A DNA stretch of 64,000 bases, from contig NZ_FNQR01000002.1 of the NCBI RefSeq assembly GCF_900107755.1, positions 333,141 through 397,140 on the forward strand, written 5' to 3'. This document shows, piece after piece, positions 9,040-18,179 of this stretch. A model generated the notes under the pieces. The model made no database searches and was not told where the DNA came from. It was given only the letters and a program-made list of their open reading frames with translations. Source of the DNA: Thalassobacillus cyri (GTDB taxonomy: Bacteria; Bacillota; Bacilli; Bacillales; Halobacillaceae). The translations under genes were made by a program, and so were the position numbers. Each line of letters begins with the position of its first letter. The first letter of the stretch is position 1.

Positions 9040-9255
9040 TAATTATTTATTGGGCGGAGATAACCCTTTGTAGCGGGCTGCATCCAGCTCCGACGCATAG
9101 GACGTGCTAGTGCCGATGACGCCACAGGACGTGGCATTTTCATCGGCCAGTGCCTACCCCCTCGAGGTTTTAAGTCAATCCTCTCTGTGACACAAAACGT
9201 CACGGCGAGGCTTGTCTTAAGCTTGTCGGGGGTGAGCAAGGCACATGCGCTTTTG
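9040..9255. repeat. Highly structured intergenic repeat (Bacillaceae CTCGAGG-type element)
   Basis: GC-richer than its surroundings and without a credible gene. It contains nested inverted repeats: GCCGATGA with TCATCGGC around an inner CCAC/GTGG stem (about 9102-9150), then GTGCCT, ACCCCC, TTTTAAG and CAA on the left paired with TTG, CTTAA, GGGGGT and AGGCAC on the right, closing on a GTGAC/GTCAC hairpin (about 9152-9245). I recall near-identical sequences between genes in many Bacillaceae, so this is probably a dispersed repeat, but no second copy is in this window. Whether it acts as RNA or DNA is unknown. Confidence 0.6.
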
Positions 9256-9260
9256 GTCTT

Positions 9261-10130
9261 TTAACTGCTCATCCAATGGCCTCCGTTAATGTGGATACAT
9301 TGCCCAGTCATATAAGAAGAATCATCAGAAGCTAAGAGTACATAGCTGCCGACATGTTCGACAGGCTGACCAGGACGATCCATCGGAGTGTTGGTTCCGA
9401 ATACTTCGACTTTATCCTTATCAAAACTGGACGGGATAAGAGGGGTCCAAATCGGCCCTGGTGCCACCATATTGACACGAATACCTTTATCTACCAACAC
9501 TTGTGCCATCGAGCGTGTGAAACCGACCACAGCACCTTTTGTAGCAGTGTAGTCGATCAACTCTTTGTTTCCACGATAGGCATTGATCGAAGTGGTATTG
9601 ATGATGGCATCTCCTTCCTTCAAATGAGGAACAGCTGCCCTTGTAAAATGCCAGTAGGAATAAAAGTTGGTCTTGAACGTACGCTCCATTTGTTCTGTCG
9701 AAATCTCTTCCAGGCTTGCTTGTGGATGCTGTTCGGCAACATTATTAACTAAAATATTCAATTTGCCGAATTCATCGACCGTCTGCTGTACAGCATCCTT
9801 GGCGAATTGTTCTTCTCCAGCATCACCAGCAATCAAGAGACACTTGACTCCTTCTTGTTCTACCCGTTCTTTCAGGCTTTCCGCGTCTTCGTGTTCATCT
9901 AAATAGACGATTGCCAGATGGGCGCCTTCTTTGGCGTATCCGATGGCCACAGCACGACCTATTCCGCTGTCTCCGCCTGTAATCAATGCTACTTTATCTT
10001 TCAGCTTTCCGCTGCCTTTATAATCATCATCTTCGACAATCGGTTTAGGCTCCATCGGCTCCCGAAACCCTGGCTGTCTGTCCTGAACCTGTTTTGGTTG
10101 TCCTTCTGTTTGACGATCTGTCGGTTTCAT
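9261..10130 (-). CDS. SDR family oxidoreductase (YhdF/YhxC-like)
   Basis: This 289-residue short-chain dehydrogenase has a polar, proline-rich N-terminal extension of about 40 residues, then the NAD(P) motif TGGDSGIGR at residues 51-59, NNVAEQH for the NNAG-type motif, the catalytic Tyr194-x-x-x-Lys198 (YTATK) and a PGPIWTP segment. It is cytoplasmic and belongs to the Bacillus stress-associated branch typified by YhdF, YhxC and YhxD. The substrate is unknown. The ATG follows AAAGGAGG. The gene is monocistronic; downstream lies the structured repeat, with no clear terminator of its own. Confidence 0.85.
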   Translation of the reverse strand: MKPTDRQTEGQPKQVQDRQPGFREPMEPKPIVEDDDYKGSGKLKDKVALITGGDSGIGRAVAIGYAKEGAHLAIVYLDEHEDAESLKERVEQEGVKCLLIAGDAGEEQFAKDAVQQTVDEFGKLNILVNNVAEQHPQASLEEISTEQMERTFKTNFYSYWHFTRAAVPHLKEGDAIINTTSINAYRGNKELIDYTATKGAVVGFTRSMAQVLVDKGIRVNMVAPGPIWTPLIPSSFDKDKVEVFGTNTPMDRPGQPVEHVGSYVLLASDDSSYMTGQCIHINGGHWMSS

Positions 10131-10222
10131 GAATACTGCCTCCTTTAACTTTTTCGCTAGTGAACGATACCACCTAAAGGATTTTAATAAACAAACGTAA
10201 AAACTTTTTACAGATGCAATGG

Positions 10223-11620
10223 TTAATAATAGGACGCCCAGGATTGTGCACGCTCAAGCTGCGCAGCCAGGCGGAACATCAAATCATCCTTGCCAAGTCT
10301 GCCGGTGAACTGAACACCAACCGGTAGTCCATGTGCTGTCCAATATAAAGGCACACTCATCGAAGGCTGACCGGTTACATTTGCAATTGGTGTAAAACTG
10401 CAAATATCCGTAAAATTGTACATCATATCTTTTGTCGCATCTTCACCATTAGAGAAGGAATCAAGAAGAGAAGGCAATCCATTCAAAACAGGAGTCAACA
10501 GCACGTCATACTGGTCGTGGAAAGTATGGATTTTTTGTGATTCTCTCATCAGCATCACTCTTGCTTCCTCATACTCAGAAGCGGAGAGGTGAGACCCCAG
10601 GTTGAACACATGATAGGAAATAGGTTCTAACTTATCTTTTGAAGGTTTCGTCTCATTCCACTTTGCCATATGTTTAATCAAAAGGGAGCCGCCAGCAATC
10701 CAGCTTGTTATAAAGTGGTTGGCGAAGGCTTCAAATTCAAATGGCAAAGGCTGATATTTAACTTCATGACCAAGAGATTCAAGCAGACGAACGGCATGGT
10801 TGACTGCATTCCTGGATTCTTCAGAGATAGAAACGCGCCCCCTCCAATCAGGATCTACTGCTATCTTAAGCCTGCCAGGATCCTTATCAATATTCGAAAG
10901 AAGGGGAGTATTCTCGGCAAAGGAAGGGTAGCTTTCTCCTGGCCCAGCCCCCTTGATAATATCCAGCAGTCCTGCGCTGTCCCTGACTGATTTGGTCAGT
11001 GCATGGTTAACTCCAAAGTTATTCATATACAGACCAAAAGGCACTTGCCCCCTGGAAGGTTTATAACCAAACAACCCGCATGCAGAAGCAGGAATCCGTA
11101 TTGATCCGCCGCCATCACTGCCGTGTGCGAAAGGAGCCATTCCTGAAGCCACTGCTGCTGCTGCACCTCCACTGGAACCGCCGGAGGACCTGTCCAACGC
11201 CCATGGATTTTTGGTTGGCCCCAGGTGGTCTGGTTCCGTTGTGGGTAAAAAACCGAACTCCGGGGTATTCGTTTTACCAAGAAAAATTAACCCAGCCTCT
11301 CGGTAGCGCTTCACAAAAATATCGTCTTCCATCGCGGTGAAACCGTCCATCAGTTTCGAACCTGAAGTAGTCGGGAGACCTTTAATATTATTCAAGTCTT
11401 TGATAAGAAAAGGGACGCCTCCGAACAAGGTGGCATCCGGTTTATATTGTTTTGCTTGCTCAAGGGCTTGGTCAAACATGGTATGTACCACAGCATTCAA
11501 TTTAGGGTTGAACTTTTCAATTCTTTTTATGTAATGCTCGGTCAATTCATAAGCACTGATTTCCTTCTGTTCTATCAATTGCTTCTGAGCTGTAGCATCC
11601 AGGTGAATGATATCCAGCAT
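10223..11620 (-). CDS. amidase signature family protein
   Basis: A 465-residue amidase of the GatA/AmiE signature superfamily that hydrolyses an amide bond; the substrate cannot be told from sequence. The Ser-cisSer-Lys triad can be placed: Lys74 in FLIKDLNN, the cis-serine in GGSSGG near residues 147-152 and the nucleophile Ser173 in GGGSIRIPA. It is not part of a gatCAB operon, so it is a stand-alone amidase rather than the tRNA amidotransferase subunit. AGGAGG precedes both a TTG at 11623 and the ATG at 11620; ATG is chosen, though TTG has the tighter spacing. Confidence 0.85.
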   Translation of the reverse strand: MLDIIHLDATAQKQLIEQKEISAYELTEHYIKRIEKFNPKLNAVVHTMFDQALEQAKQYKPDATLFGGVPFLIKDLNNIKGLPTTSGSKLMDGFTAMEDDIFVKRYREAGLIFLGKTNTPEFGFLPTTEPDHLGPTKNPWALDRSSGGSSGGAAAAVASGMAPFAHGSDGGGSIRIPASACGLFGYKPSRGQVPFGLYMNNFGVNHALTKSVRDSAGLLDIIKGAGPGESYPSFAENTPLLSNIDKDPGRLKIAVDPDWRGRVSISEESRNAVNHAVRLLESLGHEVKYQPLPFEFEAFANHFITSWIAGGSLLIKHMAKWNETKPSKDKLEPISYHVFNLGSHLSASEYEEARVMLMRESQKIHTFHDQYDVLLTPVLNGLPSLLDSFSNGEDATKDMMYNFTDICSFTPIANVTGQPSMSVPLYWTAHGLPVGVQFTGRLGKDDLMFRLAAQLERAQSWASYY

Positions 11621-11762
11621 CAAATAAATACCTCCTAAATTTCCTTATATTACGTAAAGGACTTTACTTAAATGTATATAGCAACTCTGCAATGTTAAAG
11701 GACAAAACTGATATTTAACGAAGCTTATAAGAAAGGGGAATCGAAACGATCACTTCACTTAT

Positions 11763-11798
11763 AAATTAAAAAACGTTGGCCTGTTAGAGACCAACGTT
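11763..11798 (-). terminator. Terminator of trhO
   Basis: Perfect 8-bp stem AACGTTGG (11772-11779) with CCAACGTT (11791-11798); on the minus strand it is followed by a T-rich run. Confidence 0.85.
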
Positions 11799-11825
11799 AT
11801 TTGAAGTGCCCACGCAGAAACTAAA

Positions 11826-12776
11826 TTAGTTTTGCGTTTGGATTCGATCATATTTATCGATTTGTTTTTGTCTGTCTACGTCCCAGCGATTTTCCGGATG
11901 CTCGCGGCATTCCGTAGTGCATGCGGCATGCTGCTCGATTTCACATTCTTCGCAGCACACATATTGACGGTTACAAATCGGATTGCTGCAGTTGATCATG
12001 CGGTCTTCTTTTTTACCACAGTGTTCACATTCTGAGATAACGGTGTCTTCTTCCGTATGGTTGACAGGAACTGAAATCCGCTCGTCAAACACATACATTT
12101 TCCCGTCGAAGTAGCGGCCTTTTACATCAGGATCTTTACTGTAAGTGGTAATACCGCCATCCAGCTGATAGACATCTTCCACACCGTTTTTCATCAGAAT
12201 GCCTGTCAGCTTCTCACAGCGAATGCCACCAGTGCAGTAAGTGAGTACTTTTTTGTCTTTCCATTGATCGGCATTTTCAGCAATCCACTCTGGAAACTCG
12301 CGGGAAGTCTCGACTTCCGGCTGAATGGCATTGCGGAAGTGGCCGATACGATATTCATATTCATTACGACCATCGATCACGATGGTATCTTCATCCTGGA
12401 GCATTTCATAAAATTCTTTCGGCTTCAAGCGCTTGCCGGTGAATGACTTCGGATCGATGTCATCATTTTCGATGCTCCAATTGACGACTTCTGATTTCGC
12501 ACGTACGTGCATTTTTTTGAAAGTATGACCTTCTACTTCATCTATTTTAAAAATCATCTCTTTGAATCGTTCATCTGCATGCATTTGCTTCATATATTCA
12601 TCGGTCTGCTCAACTGTTCCGGATACGGTTCCGTTAATCCCTTCAGGGGCAACGATGATCCGCCCTTTCAGACCTAATTCTTTGCAGTATGCCAAATGCT
12701 CTTCCGCATACTCCTCATATTCTGGTAAATCGACATATTTATAATATAACAACACACGGTAGTCTTTATTACTCAT
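11826..12776 (-). CDS. trhO: tRNA uridine(34) hydroxylase TrhO, rhodanese family
   Basis: The 316-residue protein is the YceA/YbfQ type, known to install 5-hydroxyuridine at tRNA position 34 using oxygen. An N-terminal acylphosphatase-like domain (residues 1 to about 95, with GRIIVAPEGINGTVSG) precedes a rhodanese domain whose active-site loop CTGGIRC begins at Cys181. The C-terminal segment (about 250-290) is rich in paired cysteines (CEHCGKK, CSNPICNRQYVCCEEC, CTTEC) and probably binds zinc. CAGGAGG precedes the start. Family assignment is firm. Confidence 0.92.
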   Translation of the reverse strand: MSNKDYRVLLYYKYVDLPEYEEYAEEHLAYCKELGLKGRIIVAPEGINGTVSGTVEQTDEYMKQMHADERFKEMIFKIDEVEGHTFKKMHVRAKSEVVNWSIENDDIDPKSFTGKRLKPKEFYEMLQDEDTIVIDGRNEYEYRIGHFRNAIQPEVETSREFPEWIAENADQWKDKKVLTYCTGGIRCEKLTGILMKNGVEDVYQLDGGITTYSKDPDVKGRYFDGKMYVFDERISVPVNHTEEDTVISECEHCGKKEDRMINCSNPICNRQYVCCEECEIEQHAACTTECREHPENRWDVDRQKQIDKYDRIQTQN

Positions 12777-12897
12777 TTCTTATTCCTCCTGTTTCACATT
12801 GCAAGTGTGATAACATTTTTTTGCCACACTATATCATATCTACTTTTTGAAAAAATTTCAACAAGAGATGGTTTTCAATAGACCCTTTATTTGGAAG

Positions 12898-14238
12898 TTA
12901 GGGTCTTTCTTTTGGTTTCTTCTTGATATAAACGTAGGCGATTGTATAGGAATAACTCATCCCAATAATCAGAACCAGAAGTGGAAGAAGGAAAGAAGCT
13001 GCCCCAGTGGCTTGTGTAACTTCCAATAAAATTCCTGCCAGCACTGCTCCTGAAGCACTTCCAATGAAGTGGGTAAGCTGTTTCAGGCCAATCCCTGCAC
13101 CGATTTGTTCATCCGGTAATATCCGCGATACTTCATTGGTAGAACTGGAAGATAAGCTGGAAAAGCCAAAACTGGTAAACAGGTAGGCAAACATAATCAT
13201 GTAAAAGTTGACAGCAAATAAAAAGTATAAAATCATACTGGATAAAAGCAATAATCCTTGAGCACTGACAAGCACGATGATATTTCCAAACTTATCTATC
13301 AACTTTCCTACGATGATAGCAGCGCCTGCAGAGAGTATAGCCCCGGGGAAAATTACCATACCGATTAATAATGGCCCCAGGTTATAGATTTGCTGGAGCA
13401 TCAGCGGCATCAAAAATAAAATGGCAAAGTTAGTAGCAAAGCCGATATACGTTATATATAAAAGACGCCGATAAAGCTTATTTTGGAGCAGTTCGGGTTG
13501 GATGAACGGTAGTTGGGCCCTTGTAATCCGCATCCATAATAAGACTGCCAGTAACAAGCCGATAACCGGGTAGTACCAGTGATAGGTCGTAATAAAAAGC
13601 AGAAAGGAGGTAATTGTCCCGCCAGTCAATAATCCTCCTAAAATGTCGAAAGCTCCCTTTTCTACGGTTTCCTCAGGCATTTTCTTTTTTAAAATCGGGA
13701 TGACAGCTACAACAAATAAAGTAATGATAAATAGGTAATTCCAGCTCAGGAACTGCGTGATAATTCCACCTGCTACAGGTCCTAATCCAAATCCTAAAGC
13801 AGAAGCTGAAGCGATAATTGCCATGGCTCTTCCTCTATATGATACAGGGATGTAACGGCTGGCAAATACAAAGGAAAGCCCAGGAATGGCGGCAGCTCCA
13901 GATGCCTGACATAACCTGGCGATCAACAACCAAGTAAAACTATCTGCAAAAAAACCCAGCAATGATGAACTTCCAAAAATGATCATACCAATAATCAAGA
14001 GCATTCGAAGCGGCAGGTAATCCGAAAGGCGGGTATAAGTAATCGTAAAAATAGCTAATACGATTGAATATCCAGAGACAATCCATGCCCCCTCTGAAGG
14101 AGCTAAAGAAAAATCTTCTAATATAGTAGGTAATGCGATATTAAACATCGTTGTGTTCATTACAACAAGCCATACAGCGGCACTTAATATCAGGATCGTA
14201 TTAAAGTTGGTGGATCTGTTTGTTTGTTCTTTGGTCAT
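12898..14238 (-). CDS. MFS transporter, DHA2 (14-helix, TetL/TetK-like) type
   Basis: A 446-residue proton-coupled efflux pump with roughly 14 predicted helices. The N-terminal motif WLVVMNTTMFNIALPTILEDF and motif C-like GFGLGPVAGGIITQFLSW identify the drug:H+ antiporter-2 group that includes Tet(L) and Tet(K). The substrate is not deducible; tetracycline, Na+/K+ or a multidrug range are possible. The ATG at 14238 is chosen because AAAGGAGG lies just upstream; a longer reading frame to 14307 has no such site. It stands alone between trhO and a capA-like gene. Confidence 0.85.
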   Translation of the reverse strand: MTKEQTNRSTNFNTILILSAAVWLVVMNTTMFNIALPTILEDFSLAPSEGAWIVSGYSIVLAIFTITYTRLSDYLPLRMLLIIGMIIFGSSSLLGFFADSFTWLLIARLCQASGAAAIPGLSFVFASRYIPVSYRGRAMAIIASASALGFGLGPVAGGIITQFLSWNYLFIITLFVVAVIPILKKKMPEETVEKGAFDILGGLLTGGTITSFLLFITTYHWYYPVIGLLLAVLLWMRITRAQLPFIQPELLQNKLYRRLLYITYIGFATNFAILFLMPLMLQQIYNLGPLLIGMVIFPGAILSAGAAIIVGKLIDKFGNIIVLVSAQGLLLLSSMILYFLFAVNFYMIMFAYLFTSFGFSSLSSSSTNEVSRILPDEQIGAGIGLKQLTHFIGSASGAVLAGILLEVTQATGAASFLLPLLVLIIGMSYSYTIAYVYIKKKPKERP

Positions 14239-14672
14239 TGATAGACCTCCTTTAGCCGCTCTTTTTCTACATAAGTGTATAGGAGATCGTTTAAGGATGC
14301 GAAACATACGTTCATATCAGGGGGAAGGGGGTGAAGAACTACCTGGAAAGGAGCCATTCACTATATCAAGGCAATACAAGAAATTGCTCCGCGACTTTGG
14401 GGACATTTCACTGTGTTCTGTCTCTGGCTGTGTTTTACCTAAGTACTTCAGTTTTTGTAAAAATGTTGGAGTTTTTCTAGGTATTTTCACATCTCCTTAC
14501 ATTTTTTAAGGATAAAACATGCATGAAGAATAGCGATATTAAGTTTATGGGAACGGATTCCAATATTATTTTCACAATATTAAAGTAATTTTAAACCCAC
14601 CTTCAATAAATGGATAAAAAAAGCCGAGCTTTATACAGCTCGGTTGTTGATGGTGTGAGAAATATCATATTT
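14239..14672. other. Intergenic region upstream of the MFS gene
   Basis: About 430 bases without a supported gene. It holds the promoter side of the MFS gene and the terminator of the capA-like gene at 14614-14643. A weak plus-strand frame here has no ribosome binding site and no recognisable product. Confidence 0.6.
14614..14643 (-). terminator. Terminator of the capA-like gene
   Basis: Stem CCGAGCT (14624-14630) with AGCTCGG (14637-14643), followed on the minus strand by a T-run. Confidence 0.85.
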
Positions 14673-15833
14673 TTATAAAGAAGGAAAACGTAATTCAGGA
14701 AGCCACTGGGACATGTGATGTTTAATATCCTCGAATACCTTTTTTTGTTCAGGGATGACTTCTTCCTGAAGAGAGCTATGCATCGGCACTACCTTAAAGT
14801 CTGTGCCTGCGTGGTGATTGGCAAAAGGGGTATAGTCAACGATCGTTGGTATGAACGCAGGTTGATTAATAGAGACCGATCCATCTTTTCTGTCTTTTTC
14901 AAGCTCCACTTGCAGGATGCCTCCGATCCGCCTGTAGGTTTCTTCCTGAGCAGAGAGGAAATTTCCTAAGGAGTAAATGACAAGTGTTTCATTTCCGTTC
15001 TTTCCTTGAAGCATTTCAATTGGCTGAAGTACATGAGGGTGATGACCCAGAATAACATGGGCACCGGCATCGGATATAAGCTGGGCTAATTTTTTTTGAT
15101 AATCATTAGGTATACGCTGATACTCTTCGCCGAAATGCATACTGACAACAACGGCATCTGCCACTTGATTCGCTTGCTTAACTTCAGACCTGATGGCTTG
15201 TTCATCAATCAAATTGACAAGATAATCTTTATTTTCAGGCACCGGTATTCCGTTCGTACCATACGTATAGCTTAAAAATGCGACATCGATTCCTACTGAT
15301 GTTCGTATTACACGGAGGTCGTTTTGATCTGGTTGACTTTTGAAGGCGCCTGTATAGGTCATATCGATAGCATTCCAATGGGAGATTGCCTGTTCAATCG
15401 CTTTTTCACCACGGTCAAGGGTGTGGTTGTTGGCAATCGAAACGACATCGATCCCGCTCGTCTTCAAGGCAGTACCGACTTCCCGCGGGCTGTTGAAAGC
15501 AGGATATCCCGACAGGCCGAAGTCGGTTCCCCCTATCATTGTTTCCTGATTAGCAATCGATATCGTGGTGTTTTTCAGGTAGGGTGCAACATTCTTGAAC
15601 ATGGGGGTGAAATCATAACCCCCGGAAGTTTGTGCATCACGATAAACGGGAGTATGGATCAGAATATCACCGATAGCGGAGAGGGTTATTTTGGGGTTGG
15701 CAGGGAAGTCTTGTTTTGCCTGGACGTCAGTATTCTTTAAAGTAAGGTCTTTAACAGATAAAATAGTACGCTCCGATTGGCTGCAGGCAGCTGTAATGAG
15801 AAATAATATGAGGAGGAAGAAGATTCTTTTCAT
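14673..15833 (-). CDS. CapA/PgsA-family lipoprotein (metallophosphoesterase-like)
   Basis: The 386-residue product has a lipoprotein signal peptide (lipobox ITAAC, Cys17) and a CapA domain from about residue 45. Visible motifs are GDILIH, SIANQETMIGG, SIANNHTLDRGE and LGHHPHVLQPIE, which supply the Asp, Asn and His ligands of a calcineurin-like metal site. CapA/PgsA proteins take part in poly-gamma-glutamate export or anchoring, but no pgsB or pgsC neighbour is present, so a capsule role is not supported here. It is membrane-anchored on the outer face. Confidence 0.85.
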   Translation of the reverse strand: MKRIFFLLILFLITAACSQSERTILSVKDLTLKNTDVQAKQDFPANPKITLSAIGDILIHTPVYRDAQTSGGYDFTPMFKNVAPYLKNTTISIANQETMIGGTDFGLSGYPAFNSPREVGTALKTSGIDVVSIANNHTLDRGEKAIEQAISHWNAIDMTYTGAFKSQPDQNDLRVIRTSVGIDVAFLSYTYGTNGIPVPENKDYLVNLIDEQAIRSEVKQANQVADAVVVSMHFGEEYQRIPNDYQKKLAQLISDAGAHVILGHHPHVLQPIEMLQGKNGNETLVIYSLGNFLSAQEETYRRIGGILQVELEKDRKDGSVSINQPAFIPTIVDYTPFANHHAGTDFKVVPMHSSLQEEVIPEQKKVFEDIKHHMSQWLPELRFPSL

Positions 15834-15923
15834 AAGAAGCGCCCCTTTAAATAGGAAAATAGGTAGGATTTGAAAGACCTTTTTCCTATATTATAAACCG
15901 TTTTCATGAAAATAAAAATAAGC

Positions 15924-15958
15924 CTCCCGTTTTTTTTCGTGAAAAAACGGGAGGCTTC
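15924..15958 (-). terminator. Terminator of the MFS gene ending at 15966
   Basis: AAGCCTCCCG with CGGGAGGCTT plus an A/T core around a CGTG loop gives a near-perfect stem of 15 bp or more, followed by T-rich sequence on the minus strand. Confidence 0.85.
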
Positions 15959-15965
15959 TCCATAT

Positions 15966-17156
15966 TTAGACGGAATGCGCATGGTGTTCAGCAGCATGCG
16001 GGTTTCGCTGCATGGTCAAATACATGGCAATGCCAGAGGCTACGAGTAATGTACTGGTAACAAAGAATACGGATGAAAAACCGAAATACCCGGAAAGCAT
16101 TCCACCGAGTGCAGGTCCAATCATATTTCCCAAGAAACGTATACTGGTATTATAGCCGAGCACTTCCCCTTGCATAGCGAGTGGAGCTTCCTGGCGAATG
16201 TAGGCAGACCGTACCGGAATAATTCCTCCGATTGAAGCCCCCAGCAGAAAACGGATAATAACTAACTGCCATATACTTGTAACGAACGCGCCTGGTAAAT
16301 AAACGATTCCTGCCATGAATAAAAGGAACACAAGAATTTTGACATAACCGACCCGGTCAGCAATGCGGCCCCAGCGTCTGGCCATCAACAAATTACCTAA
16401 CCCTGCTGCGGAGAATGCGATTCCTGAAAAGAAAGCAAGATTGGCAGCACCATGCAACTCAGCAACATATAAGGACAAAATAGGCTGGATGCTGAAATGG
16501 GCAATTTGCACGAACAAAGAGACCAGCATGACCATTACCAGTACTGGATGCCTGATAATATGGCGGATGACTTCCCTACTGGAATAACTGGTTTTATTAG
16601 CACTATTTTCATCTTCCATTTTCACTTCTTTGATTCCAAAGATGACAATCAAACCTGATAGAAAGACAGTGATCGATGTTCCCTGGAAAGTTGCAGAATA
16701 ACCGAAAGAATCAGCTAATAATCCACCTAGCATCGGGCCCATCAAACTTCCCGTGATACTCCCGGTCTGCAGGGTTCCAAGCACCCTGCCAGCAATGTTT
16801 TTCGGTGTCTGTGTTGCGATCAGTGCTTGTGACATCGGAATAAATCCAGTGAAAACCCCCATGAATAACCGGAGGAAAAACAACTGCAAGACCGAGTCGG
16901 CCAGTCCCATCAAGAAAACAGAGAGTCCGAGCCCAAAGGCAGAAATGATTAAGATCTTCTTTCTGCCATACTTGTCCCCAACTCGTCCCCAGATAGGCGC
17001 AAACAAAAAAGCAGTCACAAAGGTGACACCAAACACCCACCCTGACCATTTTTGCACATATGCTTCAGAGAAGTTACCGAAGCTTTCTATATATAAAGAT
17101 AAAAAGGGCAAAACCATGGTTATGCTTCCTGCAATGAAGAAATTGGCAAACCACAT
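15966..17156 (-). CDS. MFS multidrug-type transporter (12 helices); true start probably further upstream
   Basis: A major facilitator with about 12 helices. GRVGDKYGRKK is motif A and GSITGSLMGPMLGGLLAD the motif C equivalent, as in DHA1 exporters such as YfkF or YttB. The substrate is unknown. The first ATG (17156) has no ribosome binding site and starts at MWFANFF, inside what is normally helix 1. The frame continues upstream, with QRNLFI before it, to a TGA at about 17208, and relatives usually begin with such a segment, yet no ATG, GTG or TTG is in frame there. AAGAAGTGAT upstream could serve a non-canonical start. Confidence 0.82.
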   Translation of the reverse strand: MWFANFFIAGSITMVLPFLSLYIESFGNFSEAYVQKWSGWVFGVTFVTAFLFAPIWGRVGDKYGRKKILIISAFGLGLSVFLMGLADSVLQLFFLRLFMGVFTGFIPMSQALIATQTPKNIAGRVLGTLQTGSITGSLMGPMLGGLLADSFGYSATFQGTSITVFLSGLIVIFGIKEVKMEDENSANKTSYSSREVIRHIIRHPVLVMVMLVSLFVQIAHFSIQPILSLYVAELHGAANLAFFSGIAFSAAGLGNLLMARRWGRIADRVGYVKILVFLLFMAGIVYLPGAFVTSIWQLVIIRFLLGASIGGIIPVRSAYIRQEAPLAMQGEVLGYNTSIRFLGNMIGPALGGMLSGYFGFSSVFFVTSTLLVASGIAMYLTMQRNPHAAEHHAHSV

Positions 17157-17459
17157 AATGAACAGATTTCGTTGTGCCAGTTTTTCTTGGTCAACGATAA
17201 TGAATCACTTCTTTCAAAATAAATACTTCGATACCCTAAATATTATGTCGTCATCCTAAATGTATATCATAAACCTGGCAACCTTGAAAGAAAAATGCTC
17301 TATCATCGTTATTTGTATTGGAGATGGGGAATATATCCATTAAAAAATATCAGAAAATTAGATTGAATTGAAATTCTAGTTCGTTTACCATTTATGAATA
17401 TAGAATTTTATGAAAAATATACGAACCAAAAAAGTATGGGCTGCAAAGGAGGCCATCGT
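17157..17459. other. Divergent intergenic region between the MFS gene and the pxp operon
   Basis: AT-rich, about 300 bases. It includes the in-frame upstream extension of the MFS gene (to about 17205) and the leader of pxpB. An apparent ATG at 17394 lies in frame with pxpB but has no ribosome binding site. No clear operator was recognised. Confidence 0.5.
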
Positions 17460-18179
17460 TTGGATTATAAAGTATACCCGCTGGGTGATCAGGCGGTCAT
17501 TATTGAGTTTGGAAAAACGATAGATGAAAATACGCACGAGCGAGTGAAAAGCACAGCCATTTATTTTGAAGAAAATCCGTGGGAATGGATGACTGAATAT
17601 ATTCCTGCTTTTTCAACAATAGCTGTATTTTATGATCCTATGAAAGTGCTGGATTACTTGGGAAAAACAGAATCCCGGCTGCCATATGAGCTGGTAGTTG
17701 AAGAGCTTGATAGAAACCTTGCCACGCTGAAAGAAAGGCAGTCTGCACAAGCACGAGTCGTAGAAATTCCTGTCTGTTATGGAGGAGACTTAGGTCCAGA
17801 CCTCTCCTTCGTCGCTGAACATAATGGTCTGACAGAAAAGCAAGTTATTGAGCATCATACGCAGGGAGATTATCTTGTTTATATGATCGGCTTTGCACCA
17901 GGCTTTCCTTATATCGGAGGCATGACGAAAAAGATAGCGACTCCAAGGAAAGAAGAACCCAGACTTCAAATTCCAGCAGGTTCTGTCGGTATCGCAGGCA
18001 GCCAGACTGGTGTCTATCCGATTGAGACTCCTGGCGGCTGGCAATTAATCGGGCGTACCCCATTGCCTTTGTTTCAGCCAGACCAAGTAAATCCCTCTTT
18101 ATTACAAGCCGGAGATAAAGTCGTCTTTAAAGCGATTACCCGACAGGAATATGACGCTTACAAGGAGGGTGAAGTATGA
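17460..18179 (+). CDS. pxpB: 5-oxoprolinase subunit PxpB (KipI)
   Basis: This 239-residue protein is one of three subunits of the ATP-dependent 5-oxoprolinase that opens the pyroglutamate ring to glutamate. In B. subtilis the same protein (KipI) also inhibits the sporulation kinase KinA. Diagnostic stretches are YPLGDQAVIIEFG at the start, GFAPGFPYIGG and the cyclophilin-like C-terminus with PAGSVGIAGSQTGVYP. The TTG start at 17460 is chosen because AAAGGAGG lies exactly seven bases upstream and the length then equals that of KipI. pxpB overlaps pxpC by four bases. Confidence 0.93.
   Translation: MDYKVYPLGDQAVIIEFGKTIDENTHERVKSTAIYFEENPWEWMTEYIPAFSTIAVFYDPMKVLDYLGKTESRLPYELVVEELDRNLATLKERQSAQARVVEIPVCYGGDLGPDLSFVAEHNGLTEKQVIEHHTQGDYLVYMIGFAPGFPYIGGMTKKIATPRKEEPRLQIPAGSVGIAGSQTGVYPIETPGGWQLIGRTPLPLFQPDQVNPSLLQAGDKVVFKAITRQEYDAYKEGEV

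Noticed and set aside
12898..14307. Longer start for the DHA2 pump at 14307.
   Set aside because: The extra 23 residues are basic and precede a perfect AAAGGAGG with ATG 14238.
14153..14509. A 118-codon plus-strand frame upstream of the DHA2 pump.
   Set aside because: Begins inside the MFS gene on the other strand, with no ribosome binding site or recognisable domain.
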